Assembly: GCF_000747525.1 (NCBI RefSeq)
Contig: NZ_CP009278.1
Coordinates: forward strand, 2,852,001-2,916,000
DNA length: 64,000 nucleotides
From: Sphingobacterium sp. ML3W
GTDB lineage: Bacteria; Bacteroidota; Bacteroidia; Sphingobacteriales; Sphingobacteriaceae
Direction: 5' to 3'
Position 1 is the stretch's first letter. Each line of letters starts with the position of its first letter. The notes beneath the pieces are model-generated. The model saw only the letters and a program-made list of their open reading frames with translations. It did no database searches and was not told where the DNA came from. A program made the translations under genes and the position numbers. Below, piece by piece: positions 62,766 through 64,000 of this stretch.

Positions 62766-62797
62766 TTTGTCCTATATGGTAGATTTTTCTACCTTTG
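62766..62797 (+). promoter_or_regulatory. tRNA-Lys promoter
   Basis: -33 TTTG (62766-62769), exactly 20 bases, -7 TACCTTTG (62790-62797) followed by C. The best consensus match in the window. The start is near 62803, leaving a 5' leader of about 38 nt for RNase P to remove. Confidence 0.85.
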
Positions 62798-62840
62798 CAT
62801 CACTCCAAACAACGAAGGAAACTTCTAACAATTAGAGTAC

Positions 62841-62913
62841 GATTCAGTAGCTCAGCTGGTAGAGCAATACACTTTTAATGTATGGGTCCTGGGTTCGAAT
62901 CCCAGCTGGATCA
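62841..62913 (+). tRNA. tRNA-Lys (anticodon UUU)
   Basis: Complete cloverleaf: acceptor stem GATTCAG / CTGGATC (one G-U), D arm GCTC...GAGC, anticodon stem ATACA / TGTAT with loop CTTTTAA (anticodon TTT), T arm CTGGG-TTCGAAT-CCCAG. The discriminator base is A, and the CCA end is not encoded. Single tRNA gene with its own promoter and terminator. Confidence 0.97.
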
Positions 62914-62917
62914 CAAC

Positions 62918-62947
62918 AAAGCTTAATCGAAAGATTAGGCTTTTTTT
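62918..62947 (+). terminator. tRNA-Lys terminator
   Basis: Stem AAAGCTTAATC / GATTAGGCTTT (one G-U) with a GAAA tetraloop and a run of T, five bases after the tRNA. Confidence 0.92.
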
Positions 62948-63225
62948 GTTTTCAAGGTATTCGGAATTACCTCCCATGTCATGGTGATCTGTGAACTCAA
63001 TCAATACTGGCTCATCAAATACTCACAATAAGAGCAAATAAAACAAAATCACAACAAGGCGCTTTAGATTCAAAAATTTAGTGGTAATTTTGCAGCAAAT
63101 TTCAGATATAAGTCCCATCAGGAACTGATTTAATACAGAAGATAAAACAACATACGAAAGGTCATTTCATGAAAAGCGAGATCATCTCGTAGATTCATTT
63201 ATTACAGACAATTCAATTTCTTTTA

Positions 63226-64000
63226 ATGAAAAACACAAATAAGGCCATTTCAGCTGCATTGTTATCGATGATCAGTGTACAAGGTGGAGCTTCTATAGCA
63301 AAGCAACTTTTTCCTGCCATAGGAGCAACAGGAACAAGTGTATTAAGAATTGGCCTGTCAGCAGCATTTCTTACCATTATCAATCGGCCAAAATTTTCCA
63401 CTTTCACGAAGCAACAGTGGAACTATTGTGCTATTTATGGAATCGGAATTGCCGCTATGAACCTTATTTTCTATTTAGCCATACAGCGCATCCCGCTGGG
63501 GCTGGCAGTAACAGTAGAATTTATAGGACCACTATTCTTAGCCTTATCGCTATCGCGCAAATGGATAGACGTTCTTTGGGGATTACTTGCCTGCGTCGGT
63601 ATTTTATTGATCGTTCCATGGCAAAGTAATGATATTGACCTGATAGGTCTTCTTCTTGCCTTTCTAGCTGGAATATTTTGGGCCGTATACATTGTTATGG
63701 GAGGCAAAGTAACAAGTGTGATGCAAGGGAAAGATGCCGTAACCACAGGTATGTTATTCGCGACTCTGATTATTATTCCATTTGCCATATGGGATGGCGG
63801 TGTTTTTCAACTTACTCCAATCCTTTTTTTGAAAGGTTTAGGTGTGGCTATCTTATCTAGTGCCTTACCTTTTTCATTAGATTTAGTTGCCTTAAAAAGA
63901 ATTCCAGCAAAAACATTCAGTATTTTAACAAGTTTACAACCGGCATTTGCAGCATTATCCGGACTGATTTTCTTGTCCGAAACCCTCACACTTATGCAAT
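63226..64000 (+). CDS. RhtA-like EamA/DMT exporter (threonine/homoserine type), 3' end beyond window
   Basis: 258 codons are visible; about 30-40 more are expected. Inner-membrane protein with ten predicted helices in two EamA halves. It tracks E. coli RhtA closely: SVQGGASIAKQLFPAIGATG, MNLIFYLAIQRIPLGLAVTVEFIGPL and VAILSSALPFSLDLVALKRI have direct counterparts there. It would export threonine, homoserine or related amino acids. A -7 element TAATTTTG (63085-63092) lies 134 bases upstream. The gene starts 312 bases after the tRNA and appears monocistronic at this end. Confidence 0.88.
   Translation, partial: MKNTNKAISAALLSMISVQGGASIAKQLFPAIGATGTSVLRIGLSAAFLTIINRPKFSTFTKQQWNYCAIYGIGIAAMNLIFYLAIQRIPLGLAVTVEFIGPLFLALSLSRKWIDVLWGLLACVGILLIVPWQSNDIDLIGLLLAFLAGIFWAVYIVMGGKVTSVMQGKDAVTTGMLFATLIIIPFAIWDGGVFQLTPILFLKGLGVAILSSALPFSLDLVALKRIPAKTFSILTSLQPAFAALSGLIFLSETLTLMQ

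Overview
The window looks like chromosomal DNA of a Sphingobacteriaceae-type member of the Bacteroidota (Sphingobacterium or Pedobacter relatives). Supports: about 40% GC by eye; promoters of the Bacteroidota form TTTG(C)-N19/20-TAnnTTTG; a DnaE carrying its own N-terminal proofreading exonuclease; DUF4296, DUF5606, DUF3347 and S46 peptidase genes; and menaquinone made by the futalosine route. No rRNA, CRISPR array, insertion sequence or prophage was seen. Most of the window is core chromosome, with accessory patches.

Layout. 1-4.25 kb: leftward operon for a resorcinol/quinone-type phenolic lipid (FAD hydroxylase, methyltransferase, type III PKS, dehydratase, ketosynthase cut by the edge). 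4.7-6.04 kb: two secreted proteins probably concerned with copper. 6.4-11.2 kb: M28 peptidase, Rieske protein, YchF, and a secreted PNGase F with an extra N-terminal domain. 11.28-11.77 kb: no gene, but three tandem promoter-to-terminator units on the minus strand that look like small RNAs; two are 82-bp near-copies. 11.9-17.6 kb: riboflavin synthase, ClC channel with OxyR, S46 peptidase of the DPP11 type. 17.7-24.2 kb: an outer-membrane protein joining a kinase-like domain to an Omp85 barrel, a DEAD-box helicase, a DUF2892 protein whose 3' UTR shares a 16-nt motif with the small RNAs, a TSUP exporter and an ATP-cone/PD-(D/E)XK nuclease.

24.3-28.2 kb: ispE and a NUDIX gene, then mqnE, a histidine phosphatase and mqnA. 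28.3-35.5 kb: MsbA-like exporter, aromatic aminotransferase with tyrA, then a SAM-I riboswitch followed by a 38-codon Met/Cys-rich leader ORF, metY and homoserine dehydrogenase. 35.7-44.1 kb: small membrane protein, radC, cyclophilin, DUF5606, a tight divergent pyrD/ABC-F promoter, mutS2 and a DUF4296 lipoprotein. 44.2-51.3 kb: rightward run with YggS, GNAT, DUF3298, aspartokinase, a THUMP-like methyltransferase, an LLM flavoprotein, a lipoprotein and DUF1345.

52-64 kb: thioredoxin, DnaE, a deletion scar made of two decayed genes (MocR regulator and GNAT), an AAA ATPase, an OmpA lipoprotein, a secreted glycosidase-like protein, accA, tRNA-Lys(UUU) and an RhtA-like exporter cut by the right edge. 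The genes fit an aerobic or microaerobic, surface-active heterotroph that secretes peptidases and glycan-active enzymes, makes menaquinone, and controls methionine synthesis through SAM. All family assignments come from reading motifs; no database search was run.
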